From the NCBI RefSeq assembly GCF_013423955.1, contig NZ_JACCKX010000001.1, positions 1,488,001 to 1,552,000 on the forward strand: a stretch of DNA of 64,000 nucleotides, in the 5' to 3' direction. Position numbers and translations under genes: made by a program. Below are positions 8,552 to 16,986 of the stretch, in pieces. The notes under the pieces are model-generated. The model was not told the origin of the DNA and searched no databases. It worked only from the letters and a program-made list of their open reading frames with translations. Positions within the stretch are counted from its first letter, which is position 1. Every line of letters begins with the position of its first letter. This DNA comes from Ottowia beijingensis (GTDB taxonomy: Bacteria; Pseudomonadota; Gammaproteobacteria; Burkholderiales; Burkholderiaceae_C).

Positions 8552-9151
8552 CTACGCAGTGACGACGCCATTGAGCTGGTCGGTGACCGTCTGCAAGGCG
8601 CGCTGCCAGCGCCGCCATGCCGTCGTGCGGTCGCAGGCGAAGCGGATCGTGATGTCGCGCCAGCCGTAGCGCTTGGCCCGCATCCACACGAGGTGGCGCT
8701 GCTCGACCTCCAGCCACTGCACCCACTTCATCGTCTCCAGCATCCGCTCGATGGCGTCCGGGCTGGGCGGGTACGGTCGATAGACCGTCTCGTCGGCCGC
8801 GAAGGCTTCCCACTCCTTGCGCACGATGATCGGCCAGGTGTTGAAGTAGCCCTGCACGCGCACGGGCGGCAGGCGTCGTCCGGTGCTGGCCGCTTCCTCG
8901 AAGCGCGCGGCGACGTCTTCGATTGTCCAAGCAGCGCGACGATCAGCCATGACGTGCGCCTCCTGTCCGTAGAGGCGTTCGCCGATGCGCCGCACGAACT
9001 CGCGCTCGATGAAGTCGAGGCGTTCGTCGGCGGCGTTGACGACAAGGATGTGCTGGTCGCGCCAGCCGCGTTGCTTCATCGCCTCGAGGTCGGTGATCTC
9101 GGGTTGCACGCGGCCCAACGGGCAGCGATAGGTGGGCGTGGGAATCTTCAT
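8552..9151 (-). CDS. DUF6362-like phage protein, possibly two joined genes
   Basis: 199 residues from ATG 9151 (GGAGG 7 bases upstream). The second half, from MADRRAAWTIEDVAARFEEA through PPVRVQGYFNTWPIIVRKEW to a helical end (RTTAWRRWQRALQTV), resembles DUF6362. The first half (EAMKQRGWRDQHILVVNAAD ... FIEREFVRRIGERLYG) looks like a separate small protein. An AGGAGG site lies just before the internal ATG at about 8950, so the second half may also be made alone. Function unknown. Confidence 0.65.
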   Translation of the reverse strand: MKIPTPTYRCPLGRVQPEITDLEAMKQRGWRDQHILVVNAADERLDFIEREFVRRIGERLYGQEAHVMADRRAAWTIEDVAARFEEAASTGRRLPPVRVQGYFNTWPIIVRKEWEAFAADETVYRPYPPSPDAIERMLETMKWVQWLEVEQRHLVWMRAKRYGWRDITIRFACDRTTAWRRWQRALQTVTDQLNGVVTA

Positions 9152-9152
9152 C

Positions 9153-9628
9153 TCAATCCTCCCGTTCCAGATCGTGCTGTGCGATGGCCCAGTGCAGCAG
9201 CGCCAGTGCGTCGGCTTCGTTGTCATCGCCGGGCGCGTGGCCGCGCGCGGTGACGGAGGCAGTCACCTCGTCTTTGCCCGCGTTGCCTTTGCCGGTGGCG
9301 TGCTTCTTGATCGTGCCGACCGGCACGCCCTGATACGGAATCTGGTGGTGCTCGCACCACGCGGTGAGCGTGGCGAGGAAGCCGCCGTAGGCGTGCGCCG
9401 CGTCGGTCGAAACGTGGCGGCGCACCTCCTCGAAGTGCAGCGTGTCGATGCCGTCGGCCACGGCCTTCAGTTCCGTGAGCCAACGCTTGAAGCGCAGGAA
9501 GCGCATGCCGCCGCCTTCGAAGCGTTGCGGACGGAAGCTCTCGCTGCCGCTGGTGATGCTGCCGTCGCTGCCGCGCAGCGCCAGCCCGTGATGGTGCCCA
9601 AGTCGAGGGCGAGGATGGTCGTGGTCAT
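9153..9628 (-). CDS. RuvC-like crossover junction endonuclease, frame broken near 9580
   Basis: The start MTTTILALDLGTITGW (ATG 9628) is the first acidic beta-strand of RuvC/RNase H-fold resolvases. The rest lies one frame away: ALRGSDGSITSGSESF ... GVPVGTIKKHATGKGNAGKD ... DNEADALALLHWA, with the conserved final Asp-Asn-Glu-Ala-Asp. Adding one G to the GG at 9581-9582 restores a 158-residue protein. Phage RuvC-like enzymes resolve branched DNA before packaging. The break looks like a base-call error, as elsewhere in the window. Confidence 0.75.
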
Positions 9629-9651
9629 GTTTGCAGTCCTTGTTCGGTGCG

Positions 9652-9750
9652 GACTGACGGATCGGACGGATCACATCGAAACTCCCGTGAGGTGCGTGTG
9701 CGCGCACGCGCGCGTAGGAGTTACGACGTAGTCCGTCAAATCCGTCAGTC
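9652..9750. repeat. Long interrupted inverted repeat upstream of the RuvC-like gene
   Basis: GACTGACGGAT (9652-9662) pairs perfectly with ATCCGTCAGTC (9740-9750); GACGGA/TCCGTC and AACTCC/GGAGTT extend the stem inwards. The loop holds an alternating purine-pyrimidine tract (GTGCGCGCACGCGCGCG). It fills the gap between the primase-helicase and RuvC-like genes. Confidence 0.7.
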
Positions 9751-9769
9751 GGGTGTGTCGGCATGGCGG

Positions 9770-12052
9770 TCAGTTGTCGGCGTAAGGGGTGTAAGCGGCC
9801 GTGGGCGGATGTTTGAGGCCCACGCCACGGAAGCCGCGCAGGCCCGCTGTGTTGCGCCACTTCTCGACGCCACGGGTGATGAGCAGATCGGAGAACCGCT
9901 TCTGCGAGCCGATGAGCTCGCCAGCGGAATCGGCCCACTGCTTCCAGTCGTTGAACAGCTCGGCGGTCAGCGACTTCGCGTTGGCTTCGCGCACGCAGCG
10001 TTCGTCGAGCCAGCGGCCCAGCGCGTCCTCGGCCTCGAAATACTCCTCGGTCGCTTCGAGCACCTGCTGTGGCGGATCGAGCCGACCCAGACGCTGCCAG
10101 TCGAGACAGCCCTGAACCGCCCACGCCAAGATGCCGTCGCGCTCGGCCAAGAGCTTCTGCTGGAGATGCTTGTCGCGGCGCTCAGGCGGGACGGTGATCG
10201 TGAACGGGATCAGATGCAGCCGCCGCTTCATCGCTTCGTCGATGTTGCGGATGGCGGGCTTGTGGTTGCCCGCCACGACCAGCTTGAACTGCGGGAAGAA
10301 CTCGAAGAAGTCCTGCCGCATGAAGCGCGCGGAGATCTTGTCGCCGCCGGTGAGGTTCTTGACCTTCGATTCCGCCCAGCGCCGCCCTTGTTCCGTCTCG
10401 ATGGCGGACACGAAGCGCGCGCCGCGCAGGCCCGCCATGTCGGTCGGATGCCGGTCGGTGCGTGTCTCCATGAAGGTGTCCATCGGCGCGTTGGTCGCGT
10501 AGTCGCCGAGGATCGTGGCCAGCGTGTTGACGAACACCGACTTGCCGTTCGCGCCCGTGCCGTACAGGAAGAACAGCGCGTGCTCCTGCGTCGAGCCGGT
10601 GAGCGTGTAGCCCGCCATCCGTTGCATGTAGGCTTGCAGCTCGGCGTCGCCGCCGGTGATCTCCACCAGGAACTGCCGCCAGATTGGGCAGTCGCCACCC
10701 GGCGTGGCCGTAGTGATCTTGGTCATCCGGTCGGCGCGGTCGTGCGGACGCTGCCTGCCGGTCTTGAGATCAACCACGCCGCCGGGCGTGTTGAGCATCC
10801 ACGGATCGGCATCCCATTCGGCGGTAGTTGCCGCGTGTCTGCGATCCGCGCGCGCCAGCCGTTCGACGCCGCCGACCGTGCCCGAGCTCGCCAGCTTGGC
10901 GGCGATCTTGGGGTTGTCGGCGTGGACGGCGGCATGACGGCAGACGCTGCGGATCAGGTCGGTGGCCGCCAGCGTGTCCTCGGTGCGCCAGCGGTGCCCG
11001 TCCCACACCAGCCAGCGGCCCCACGCGGCGACGTAGCGCCAGTCGCGGTGGTAGCGCCGCGTGAAGGCCAACGCCAGCGCATCCTCCGTGCCCCACACCG
11101 ATTCGTCGCTGCTGACCACCGGCTCGGCGTCGTCGGCGACGTCGTGCATCTGGAGACGCGGGCCGTGGGTGAGGAAGGCCGCGACGTCGAAGCCCTCCAT
11201 CACGGCGTCTGCCGCGTCCCAGCCGTCCGCCGCTTCCTCGGGCGGGTACAAGATGTGGCAGGTCTTCGCGCCCGCCGACAGGATGGCCTGAGCCGCTTGC
11301 GTCGCGTACTCCCAGCCCGGTTTGTCGCGGTCGGGCCAGACCAGCACGGCCTTGCCCGCCAGTGGCGACCAGTCGGTTTTCTCGACCGGGGCGTTCGCCC
11401 CGTGCATCGCCGTCGTCGCAACGACACCCGCCTCGATCAGCGCCTGCGCGCATTTCTCGCCTTCGACCAAGACCACCTGCGTGGCGCTGGTCATGCCCGG
11501 CTGGTTGTAGAGCGGGCGCGGATCGGGCGGAGCCATCTTGCGGCGGCGCGCGTCCCACGGGCGGAACTCCTTCTTGCGGCCGGGCGGGTCGTAGCGGTAG
11601 ACGACCGCGATCAGCTTGCCGGAGGCATCGAGGTAGTCCCACTTCGCGGTGGCCGGGCCGAGGTCGTCGACGGGCGCGTCCTTCTTGCTCTTGCGTGCCG
11701 GTGCTGCCGGAGCGCGCCCGAGCAGTTCGGTCGCGGCATCGAGCACGCGCGGGAAATTGGCGTGGGCGTCGATGCCGAGGTGCGTGGCGATCAGCGTGAA
11801 GATGTCGCCGCCGTCGCCCGTGGCGCGATCCGTCCACAAGCCCGCCTTGTCGCCGGTGAGCACGATCTCCAGGCTGTCGCCCGGACTACCGAGGACGTCG
11901 CCGACGAGGAACTTGCCACCGCGCTTCTTGCCTGCCGGGAACAGCGCGGCCAGCACCGACTCCAGACGCGCGCGCAGTTCGGCGCGGATGGCTTCGCGTT
12001 CGGCATCGAGATCACGAGGAACGGGCGTCTGCGTGTCGTTGAAATCAAGCAT
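9770..12052 (-). CDS. Phage primase-helicase (Toprim plus D5/P4-type SF3 helicase)
   Basis: 760 residues from ATG 12052 (GAGGAGG 7 bases upstream). A Toprim-like catalytic block is seen at about residues 193-243 (VVLVEGEK ... PDRD), and the helicase domain has Walker A GTGANGKSVF (about 498-507), followed by TDMAGLRGARFVSAIETE and VVAGNHKPAI typical of P4/D5 proteins. It would prime and unwind phage DNA. The frame is intact. The start overlaps the upstream HTH gene by 8 bases, so replication genes form one transcript. Confidence 0.92.
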   Translation of the reverse strand: MLDFNDTQTPVPRDLDAEREAIRAELRARLESVLAALFPAGKKRGGKFLVGDVLGSPGDSLEIVLTGDKAGLWTDRATGDGGDIFTLIATHLGIDAHANFPRVLDAATELLGRAPAAPARKSKKDAPVDDLGPATAKWDYLDASGKLIAVVYRYDPPGRKKEFRPWDARRRKMAPPDPRPLYNQPGMTSATQVVLVEGEKCAQALIEAGVVATTAMHGANAPVEKTDWSPLAGKAVLVWPDRDKPGWEYATQAAQAILSAGAKTCHILYPPEEAADGWDAADAVMEGFDVAAFLTHGPRLQMHDVADDAEPVVSSDESVWGTEDALALAFTRRYHRDWRYVAAWGRWLVWDGHRWRTEDTLAATDLIRSVCRHAAVHADNPKIAAKLASSGTVGGVERLARADRRHAATTAEWDADPWMLNTPGGVVDLKTGRQRPHDRADRMTKITTATPGGDCPIWRQFLVEITGGDAELQAYMQRMAGYTLTGSTQEHALFFLYGTGANGKSVFVNTLATILGDYATNAPMDTFMETRTDRHPTDMAGLRGARFVSAIETEQGRRWAESKVKNLTGGDKISARFMRQDFFEFFPQFKLVVAGNHKPAIRNIDEAMKRRLHLIPFTITVPPERRDKHLQQKLLAERDGILAWAVQGCLDWQRLGRLDPPQQVLEATEEYFEAEDALGRWLDERCVREANAKSLTAELFNDWKQWADSAGELIGSQKRFSDLLITRGVEKWRNTAGLRGFRGVGLKHPPTAAYTPYADN

Positions 12053-12272
12053 CCGCAGCCTCCTCGCCGGGCAGCTGCTGCGCGACGATCCACGCTTCCA
12101 GTTCATTGGGCTTGAAGCGAACGAGCTTGCCGACGCGGTAGTGCGGGATGCGGCGTGCCTTGCGTTCCTTGGCTTGGGAGAGCCAGTACGACGGCAGGTT
12201 GAACATCAGCGCGGCCTGGCGCACGTCGATCAGTTGCTCGCCGAGCACCTGATTCAAGGGTGTGTTGTTCAT
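12045..12272 (-). CDS. Helix-turn-helix DNA-binding protein (AlpA/excisionase-like)
   Basis: 75 residues from ATG 12272, with GGAGGA about 8 bases upstream. The core (LIDVRQAALMFNLPSYWLSQ, then RRIPHYRVGKLVRFKPNELEAWI) is a winged HTH of the MerR/AlpA/excisionase type. Such proteins regulate phage genes or assist excision. It overlaps both neighbours, being sandwiched between the nuclease and the primase-helicase, which points to a replication-regulatory role rather than an excisionase. Confidence 0.75.
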   Translation of the reverse strand: MNNTPLNQVLGEQLIDVRQAALMFNLPSYWLSQAKERKARRIPHYRVGKLVRFKPNELEAWIVAQQLPGEEAADA

Positions 12273-13006
12273 GTCGGCGTCCTCCAGCAGCGGTCTTGCC
12301 ACGCGCACATGCGGCATTCGAAATGGGTGGGATCGTTGAAACCGCGGGGCAGCAGTTCGCCGGCCTCGGTCGCGGTGATGACCTTGACCGCGCGGTCGGT
12401 CATGCGCTGTGCGAGCGCGGCGTCGAAGGGCACCAACTCGACGTAGATCTCCATCGAGTCGGCGTTGATCGCGGTGAACAGCGCCGGGTGTTCATGCAGT
12501 TGCAGGTGCGCCTGATACAGCGCGACCTGCGCCGCGTACACCGGCTTGGCGACCGCGAGGCCTTTCGCCTCCAGCTCGCGCCACGACTTCGCGCTTAAGG
12601 CTTTGTTCTCCCACAGCGCGGGGTAGCGGAAGCCCTCCGGCCCGCCGACGATCACGCCATCGACGTGTCCGCGCAGCCGACCGTGCGCGTCGGAGAAGCC
12701 GAACTGCCCACCGTCGGGCTTGCGCGTGCGCAGGTCGAAGCCCGCGTCGCGCAGCCACGCCACCATGCAGTCCTCCATGACGTGGCCACGCTCGAAGATG
12801 CGCAGCATCCGGCCTTCGGTGTCGCGCCCATGATCGACCGGAGCCTTGGCGTACTCGAACTGCAAGGCGCGCTCGCACGCCGCGCCCAGACGCGACGCGC
12901 CGAGGTAGTCGCGCGCGGGCTGCTGCGCGCGGACGCGTTGCATGCCGAGATCGACCAGTGCCGTGATCTGGCCGGACAGGCTGGACGAGGAATTGAAATC
13001 CATCAT
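12269..13006 (-). CDS. PD-(D/E)XK nuclease (RecB/Cas4-like exonuclease)
   Basis: 245 residues from ATG 13006 (AAAGGGAGG upstream; a second ATG follows at 13003). The nuclease core shows GHVDGVIVGG, then LWENKALS (the E-x-K pair), then AAQVALYQAHLQL, the signature helix of RecB-family exonucleases. The C-terminal FECRMCAWQDRCW may hold a metal cluster. Next to the SSB-like and Sak4-like genes it probably makes single-stranded DNA for annealing. Confidence 0.82.
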   Translation of the reverse strand: MMDFNSSSSLSGQITALVDLGMQRVRAQQPARDYLGASRLGAACERALQFEYAKAPVDHGRDTEGRMLRIFERGHVMEDCMVAWLRDAGFDLRTRKPDGGQFGFSDAHGRLRGHVDGVIVGGPEGFRYPALWENKALSAKSWRELEAKGLAVAKPVYAAQVALYQAHLQLHEHPALFTAINADSMEIYVELVPFDAALAQRMTDRAVKVITATEAGELLPRGFNDPTHFECRMCAWQDRCWRTPT

Positions 13007-13491
13007 GGCTTCCTCCCTTTCGGCTCTTCCCAGGGAAGGTCGTCCTCCAGATCGGCCAAGGGATTGGCCATCGGGTCGCGCGTCGGAACCATGCCGCGCA
13101 CGGGCGGGAACTTGGTTGCCTCGTGGTGCTCGACCATCGCTTCCGTGTAGCAGGTGACGATGGCGTCGATGACGCGCATCGCCTCGGCTTCCGCGTAGTC
13201 GCCCAGGGGCTTGCCGAAGCCGATCTCGTCCGCCGCCTCGCCGAAGGCCTTGAGGCATTTGCGCATCGCGGCCAGTTCGACATCAGAGGGATCGATCATG
13301 GAGACCTCCCCGATGCCGACGCGGCCTTCCTTCGCGCGCGTCCAGTTGCCGTAGAGCATGTGAAAGGCGTCCTGGCAGCGGCGCGAGCAGAACACCCAGT
13401 CGATCACGTAGCGGCGCGGATCGGCGGTCTTGAACCGGCCATCGGTGTGGCCGTAGCCGCGCGCCTGTCGTTTGCAGACCCAGCATTTCAT
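13003..13491 (-). CDS. DUF6511-like phage protein with N-terminal cysteine motif
   Basis: 162 residues from ATG 13491. The N-terminus has MKCWVCKRQARGYGHTDG followed by WVFCSRRCQDAFH, two CxxC-type pairs that suggest one zinc site. The rest is a helical domain (PSDVELAAMRKCLKAFGEAA ... EAEAMRVIDAIVTCYTEAM) that I recall as DUF6511. The end overlaps the nuclease start. An internal start at MIDPSDVELAAM (13299) is also possible, so the Zn part and the helical part may once have been separate. Confidence 0.65.
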   Translation of the reverse strand: MKCWVCKRQARGYGHTDGRFKTADPRRYVIDWVFCSRRCQDAFHMLYGNWTRAKEGRVGIGEVSMIDPSDVELAAMRKCLKAFGEAADEIGFGKPLGDYAEAEAMRVIDAIVTCYTEAMVEHHEATKFPPVRGMVPTRDPMANPLADLEDDLPWEEPKGRKP

Positions 13492-13499
13492 CCACCCCC

Positions 13500-14132
13500 T
13501 CACTGCGCCCAAGCGGGCTTGCCGGTCACCGGCGCGCGCTGAGGCGCGGGCGTGGTAGCTGCATGGGGAGGCGTGGCTTGCGCCGGAGCGCCCGAGGTGC
13601 CGCCGCCGGTCTTGGCCTTGGGCGGCACGCCCATGAGCTTGGCGTACTCGGGGTGGTCGGGTTCGACCGCGAGCTTGACGACGTTGCGATCCAGACCCTT
13701 GGTGTCCTTCTCGACGTCCACGCGGGCGAGGAACTCGATGCCGTCCAGTTCGTGGAAGCCCTGGATGCGGCGCGCGGCGGCGGCTTGCGGGCTGTTGTCC
13801 TGCGGATGGACGTTGCGCGCGCTGTTGAGGACGGCGCGGATGAAGCTGCGCCCCATCTGGCCCCAGGTCGGGCCCTTCTTCGAGTGCAGGCCGATGTTCG
13901 ACCACATCTTGCGTTTGGCATGCTCACCGCCAGTGACGACGAACTCGGCGGCGAGATAGATCGCGCCGGTCTCGAAGGATTCGGTGGCGTAGCCGCCGCC
14001 CCAGCCTTGTGCCGGATCGTCGTGACCACCGGGCTTGATGGTCATGCGCACCGGCACCAGCGTGCCCTTGGGGATGAGGTCGAAGCCCTGTTGCTGTTCG
14101 GCGTCGTTGAAGTCGTTCCAGTTGCTGGTCAT
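13500..14132 (-). CDS. SSB-like phage protein (DUF669-type)
   Basis: 210 residues from ATG 14132 (AGGAG upstream). The core resembles DUF669-like proteins encoded beside phage recombinases: IPKGTLVPVRMTIKPGGHDD, IYLAAEFVVTGGEHAKRKMW, SFIRAVLNSARNV. The last 50 residues are Pro/Ala/Thr-rich with an acidic-free tail. I infer single-strand DNA binding in support of the adjacent Sak4-like ATPase; this is from context, not from visible catalytic residues. Confidence 0.6.
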   Translation of the reverse strand: MTSNWNDFNDAEQQQGFDLIPKGTLVPVRMTIKPGGHDDPAQGWGGGYATESFETGAIYLAAEFVVTGGEHAKRKMWSNIGLHSKKGPTWGQMGRSFIRAVLNSARNVHPQDNSPQAAAARRIQGFHELDGIEFLARVDVEKDTKGLDRNVVKLAVEPDHPEYAKLMGVPPKAKTGGGTSGAPAQATPPHAATTPAPQRAPVTGKPAWAQ

Positions 14133-14137
14133 GGCGA

Positions 14138-14991
14138 TTACTCCTGAGATTCGTGGGGTGCGGGAATGGCGGAATGGGCTGCGGAACTGGCGGACATGGC
14201 TGCGCCCGCGCACTTGGCGATCAGCGCGCTCAGGTCCGGCGGTTCGAGCAGTTCGAGACGACCGCTGCGGTCTTTGCCGGGTAGCCGTAGGGATTGACGG
14301 TGTGGGTGACGAAGGCGCGGTAGGCGCTGCCGTCCTCGGCCTTGATCTCGGCCAGCGTCACGACCTCGTCGACGATGCCGGGCAGTTCGAGGCTGGTCTT
14401 GCTGCCCTCGATCTGCGGCACGAACACCTTGCGGTTGTAGTCGTCGAGCCGTTCGTCGAGGATGGCGACGAACACCACGTTCTTGCCGCGCGCGTGTTGC
14501 AGGTGGGTCAAGGCGCTGACCATCTCCTGACCGAGCAGGCCGTAAGCGCCGCGCATGTCGGGCTTGCCGGTTCGGTCGCTGACCGCCCCCGGTTGCGTCT
14601 TGCACCACGCGAAGCACTGGCGCGAGAGCTGCGTGATCGAGTCGAGGAAGAAGGTCTGGTAGCGGTCGAGCTGCGCCGGATCGCCGAACTTCTCGACGAC
14701 GTGGTCGTAGTGCGCCTGCGAGAACGCGGCCTCCGGCGGCAGGGCCTTGTCCGGCCCGGCGAGGAACACGAAGAAGTCGCGCGACTCGGGCCACGAGGCC
14801 GGACGGATGGTGTCACCGGGCCAGTCGGCCACGGCCAGGTCGCCCGCCTCGATGTCGAGGAACAGCGTGGTCGCCGGGTCGAGGTCTTTGAGCCGGGTGG
14901 TCTTGCCGATGCCGGACTTGCCGAGCATCAGGAGCTTGACGCCCTTGCGCTCGGCCATGCGCTGCTGCGCGGAGATGATCGGGAGGCTCAT
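14138..14991 (-). CDS. Sak4-like RecA-fold ATPase, frame broken near 14277
   Basis: Walker A at about residue 22-29 (LGKSGIGKTT), Walker B-like FLDSITQLS, and AILDERLDDYNRKVFVPQIEG fit the phage AAA_24/Sak4 family of single-strand annealing ATPases. The frame first ends in VSNCSNRRT; adding one base at 14277 gives GYPGKDRSGRLELLEPPDLSALIAK and a TAA at 14138, for 284 residues. The start ATG overlaps the antirepressor stop. With the neighbouring SSB-like and exonuclease genes it forms a phage recombination set. Confidence 0.78.
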
Positions 14992-15764
14992 CACGCCACC
15001 TCCTTCAACTGCTCGGCGACGGCGGGATTCCAGAGAATCTGGTAGCCGCTGTGGCCGTTGCGCGAGTACGGCATGGCCTCGGCCCATGCTTCACCGACCT
15101 CGGTCAGTTCCCATTCGTCGCGGTCGTTGCGGAACTGGAAGCCGTGTGATGCCAGCAACTGGTTCGTGGCCTTGGCCGAGCGGTTGAGCAGCTTGCCGAG
15201 CTGGGTGGCGTTGAGCGAGCAGATCGGCTCGTTGGCGGCAGCGCTCTTGGCTGGAAGGGCGCGGCGCAGCACCTCTGTGGTGAGGCCAGTGTTCTCCTGA
15301 ATGCAGGTCAACGTCGCCGCCATCGCAATGCCGGTCTTCACGCCCGGCACCTTGGCGACCGCCTCTCCGATCAGCAGGATCGCGCTCACGCGGTCGTGGG
15401 TCGGCGCGGGCAAGGAAGCCAGCGCGCCGGGGGCGGAATACGCGCCGGTCTTGCGGATCGCGGGCAGCACCTCACTGGTCACCCAACGCTTGAAGCGTTT
15501 CGCGGCGTCCTTCGTGCTGCCGAGGATCAGGGCGTAGAGGCCTGATTCGTTGACGTGGTTGGCGCGCTGCGTGCGGCCGAGGTTGTCGATGACCTCCAAT
15601 TTCTGGAGGTCATCGGCATCGACGTGCGACTTGATCGCCTGAGACGGGTTGCCCATCTCCAATGCGTCGCAGACGTCGCTGGCGTTGAACCACGGCAGGC
15701 CAGCATCGTCGACCTGCACGCGCACGGCGTGCGCCTCGAACTGGAAGGGAATGATCGCGCTCAT
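14991..15764 (-). CDS. BRO-N antirepressor-like protein
   Basis: 257 residues from ATG 15764 (GGAGGA upstream). The N-terminal BRO/Ant domain is clear: FEAHAVRVQVDDAGLPWFNA, SDVCDALEMGNPSQAIKSHV, LYALILGSTKDAAKRFKRWV. The C-terminal part (LNATQLGKLLNRSAKATNQL ... YSRNGHSGYQILWNPAV) resembles the KilA-C/P22 antirepressor type DNA-binding end. It may counter a repressor or regulate early genes. The frame is intact. Confidence 0.85.
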   Translation of the reverse strand: MSAIIPFQFEAHAVRVQVDDAGLPWFNASDVCDALEMGNPSQAIKSHVDADDLQKLEVIDNLGRTQRANHVNESGLYALILGSTKDAAKRFKRWVTSEVLPAIRKTGAYSAPGALASLPAPTHDRVSAILLIGEAVAKVPGVKTGIAMAATLTCIQENTGLTTEVLRRALPAKSAAANEPICSLNATQLGKLLNRSAKATNQLLASHGFQFRNDRDEWELTEVGEAWAEAMPYSRNGHSGYQILWNPAVAEQLKEVA

Positions 15765-15766
15765 GA

Positions 15767-16048
15767 TCAGTCCTCCCACGCGACGTCGACGATGCGGTCG
15801 GCCCCGCGCGCGGCGCGCTTGCGCGCCTCGGTGTGGAGTTCCTCCAGTGCGGTGCGGCGGCGGCCGAGCGCCAGGGCTTCGGCGTTGGCGGTCTGGATGG
15901 CGAAGGCCAGTTCGTCCACCGTGGCCGCGTCGAGCGCCACGACGACGTCGTGGCCGTCGGCACCGCGATAGCGGATGTCATCGGGAAGGTGTTCGCCGTA
16001 GATGGACGGCAGCTGCTTGCGCAGCGAAGCGATGAGGTTGGTGCTCAT
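15767..16048 (-). CDS. Hypothetical phage protein
   Basis: 93 residues from ATG 16048 with GGAGCAC upstream. MSTNLIASLRKQLPSIYGEH, then RYRGADGHDVVVALDAATVD and a basic helix (RTALEELHTEARKRAARGAD). It is encoded 2 bases before the antirepressor gene and is probably cotranscribed. No family recognised. Confidence 0.6.
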   Translation of the reverse strand: MSTNLIASLRKQLPSIYGEHLPDDIRYRGADGHDVVVALDAATVDELAFAIQTANAEALALGRRRTALEELHTEARKRAARGADRIVDVAWED

Positions 16049-16050
16049 GA

Positions 16051-16530
16051 TCAGTGCTCCGAATCGAGGGAAAGGGTGAAAGACGGCTTGCCCGGCTCGA
16101 CCGTGCGAGCAGCGGCGAACTCCTGCTGGAGCGTCGGCGGCCAGTTGGTGAAGCGCGATTCGGAAACCGCCAGCTTCACATCGATGAAGTGCTCGACCTT
16201 GTCGCCGGCGGCGACGATGTGGGCGGCGATGTCGCCGAGCTTCTTCTGATCCCAATTGACCTTCTTGGGCAGCTCGAACTTGATGTGCAGCGGGCCGTCG
16301 TCGAGGTGCACGGTGCCGAAGTCGCGGCCCGAATCGCGCAGTGCCGTGCGGGCCTGCTCGCCGTAGGCGGCATCGAGCGCCGCGTCGAACTTGGTGCGCG
16401 CCTTCTTGAGCCAGTCGAGGGCCTCGTCGAGGTTCTTGTCGATCTCGGCCTTCTGCGCGGCGGGCAGCGCCGCCAACTGGCTGACGGACATCGCGGCGAT
16501 GTCGGCGGGAAAGAGGGTGATGTCGTTCAT
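16051..16530 (-). CDS. Hypothetical phage protein
   Basis: 159 residues from ATG 16530. The first 60 residues are helical (LAALPAAQKAEIDKNLDEAL, DWLKKARTKFDAALDAAYGE); the rest has short strands (FGTVHLDDGPLHIKFELPKK) and a segment KVEHFIDVKLAVSESRFTNW. Proteins of this sort occur in early regions of Pseudomonas and Burkholderia phages, but I cannot name a function. It sits in an unbroken chain of closely spaced minus-strand genes. Confidence 0.6.
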   Translation of the reverse strand: MNDITLFPADIAAMSVSQLAALPAAQKAEIDKNLDEALDWLKKARTKFDAALDAAYGEQARTALRDSGRDFGTVHLDDGPLHIKFELPKKVNWDQKKLGDIAAHIVAAGDKVEHFIDVKLAVSESRFTNWPPTLQQEFAAARTVEPGKPSFTLSLDSEH

Positions 16531-16541
16531 GGCATCGCTCC

Positions 16542-16804
16542 TCAGACCGCCGCGCGCTCGGACGTCGAGTCGTGCAGCGCCTGGCGCTCGAACTCGATGA
16601 CCGCGTCCACGGGATAGCCGACGCGCTTGGACAACTTCAGGTAGCGCGGGCCGCGACCTTCGCTGCGCCAGCGTTGCAGGGTCTTGGGGCTGACGCCCCA
16701 GCGTTGCGCGAGCTCGTTTTCGTTGAGCACCCGGCGGTCGCCGGGCGAGAGGCTGTTGATCGCCTGATGCGGCGACCGGGGATGGTGCTTGCTGCTGTCT
16801 GCAT
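16542..16804 (-). CDS. Helix-turn-helix protein, frame probably broken near 16780
   Basis: The visible frame MLNENELAQRWGVSPKTLQR followed by WRSEGRGPRYLKLSKRVGYP and VDAVIEFERQA is an AlpA/excisionase-like HTH. A better start lies upstream: ATG 16804 has CAGGAG 7 bases before it, and one extra base in the G run at 16778-16781 joins MQTAASTIP to SPHQAINSLSPGDRRVLNENE, giving 87 residues. It is the first gene of the leftward early operon and may regulate it. Confidence 0.65.
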
Positions 16805-16855
16805 GGAACGCTCCTGTTGCGTTGTTGAGGAACAGGTGTCATTCCAGACTTCGGG

Positions 16856-16910
16856 TGGCGAACCTTTAAGGGACGCAATGGCGAACCACGCGGGAACTTC
16901 GGGTTCGCCA
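16856..16910. promoter_or_regulatory. Three TGGCGAACC operator-like sites
   Basis: TGGCGAACC occurs at 16856-16864 and 16879-16887, and its reverse complement GGTTCGCCA at 16902-16910. They lie just upstream of the first gene of the leftward phage operon (ATG 16804). Spacing is 23 bases in both steps. Confidence 0.55.
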
Positions 16911-16930
16911 AAGTTCTCGCCGATACGAAA

Positions 16931-16953
16931 ACGGCGGGCACAAGGCCCGCCGT
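16931..16953 (-). terminator. Rho-independent terminator after merR
   Basis: ACGGCGGGC and GCCCGCCGT form a perfect 9-bp stem with a 5-base loop; on the minus strand it is followed by TTTTCG. It lies about 35 bases past the corrected merR stop and would insulate the phage operon from mer transcription. Confidence 0.8.
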
Positions 16954-16986
16954 CATGGTCGAGGATCAGTCAAGGACGGCTGTGCG

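Noticed and set aside
9153..10124. A 323-codon protein covering the RuvC-like gene and the 3' end of the primase-helicase
   Set aside because: Its first 150 residues are an off-frame reading of the primase-helicase end and the inverted repeat; the real gene starts at ATG 9628.
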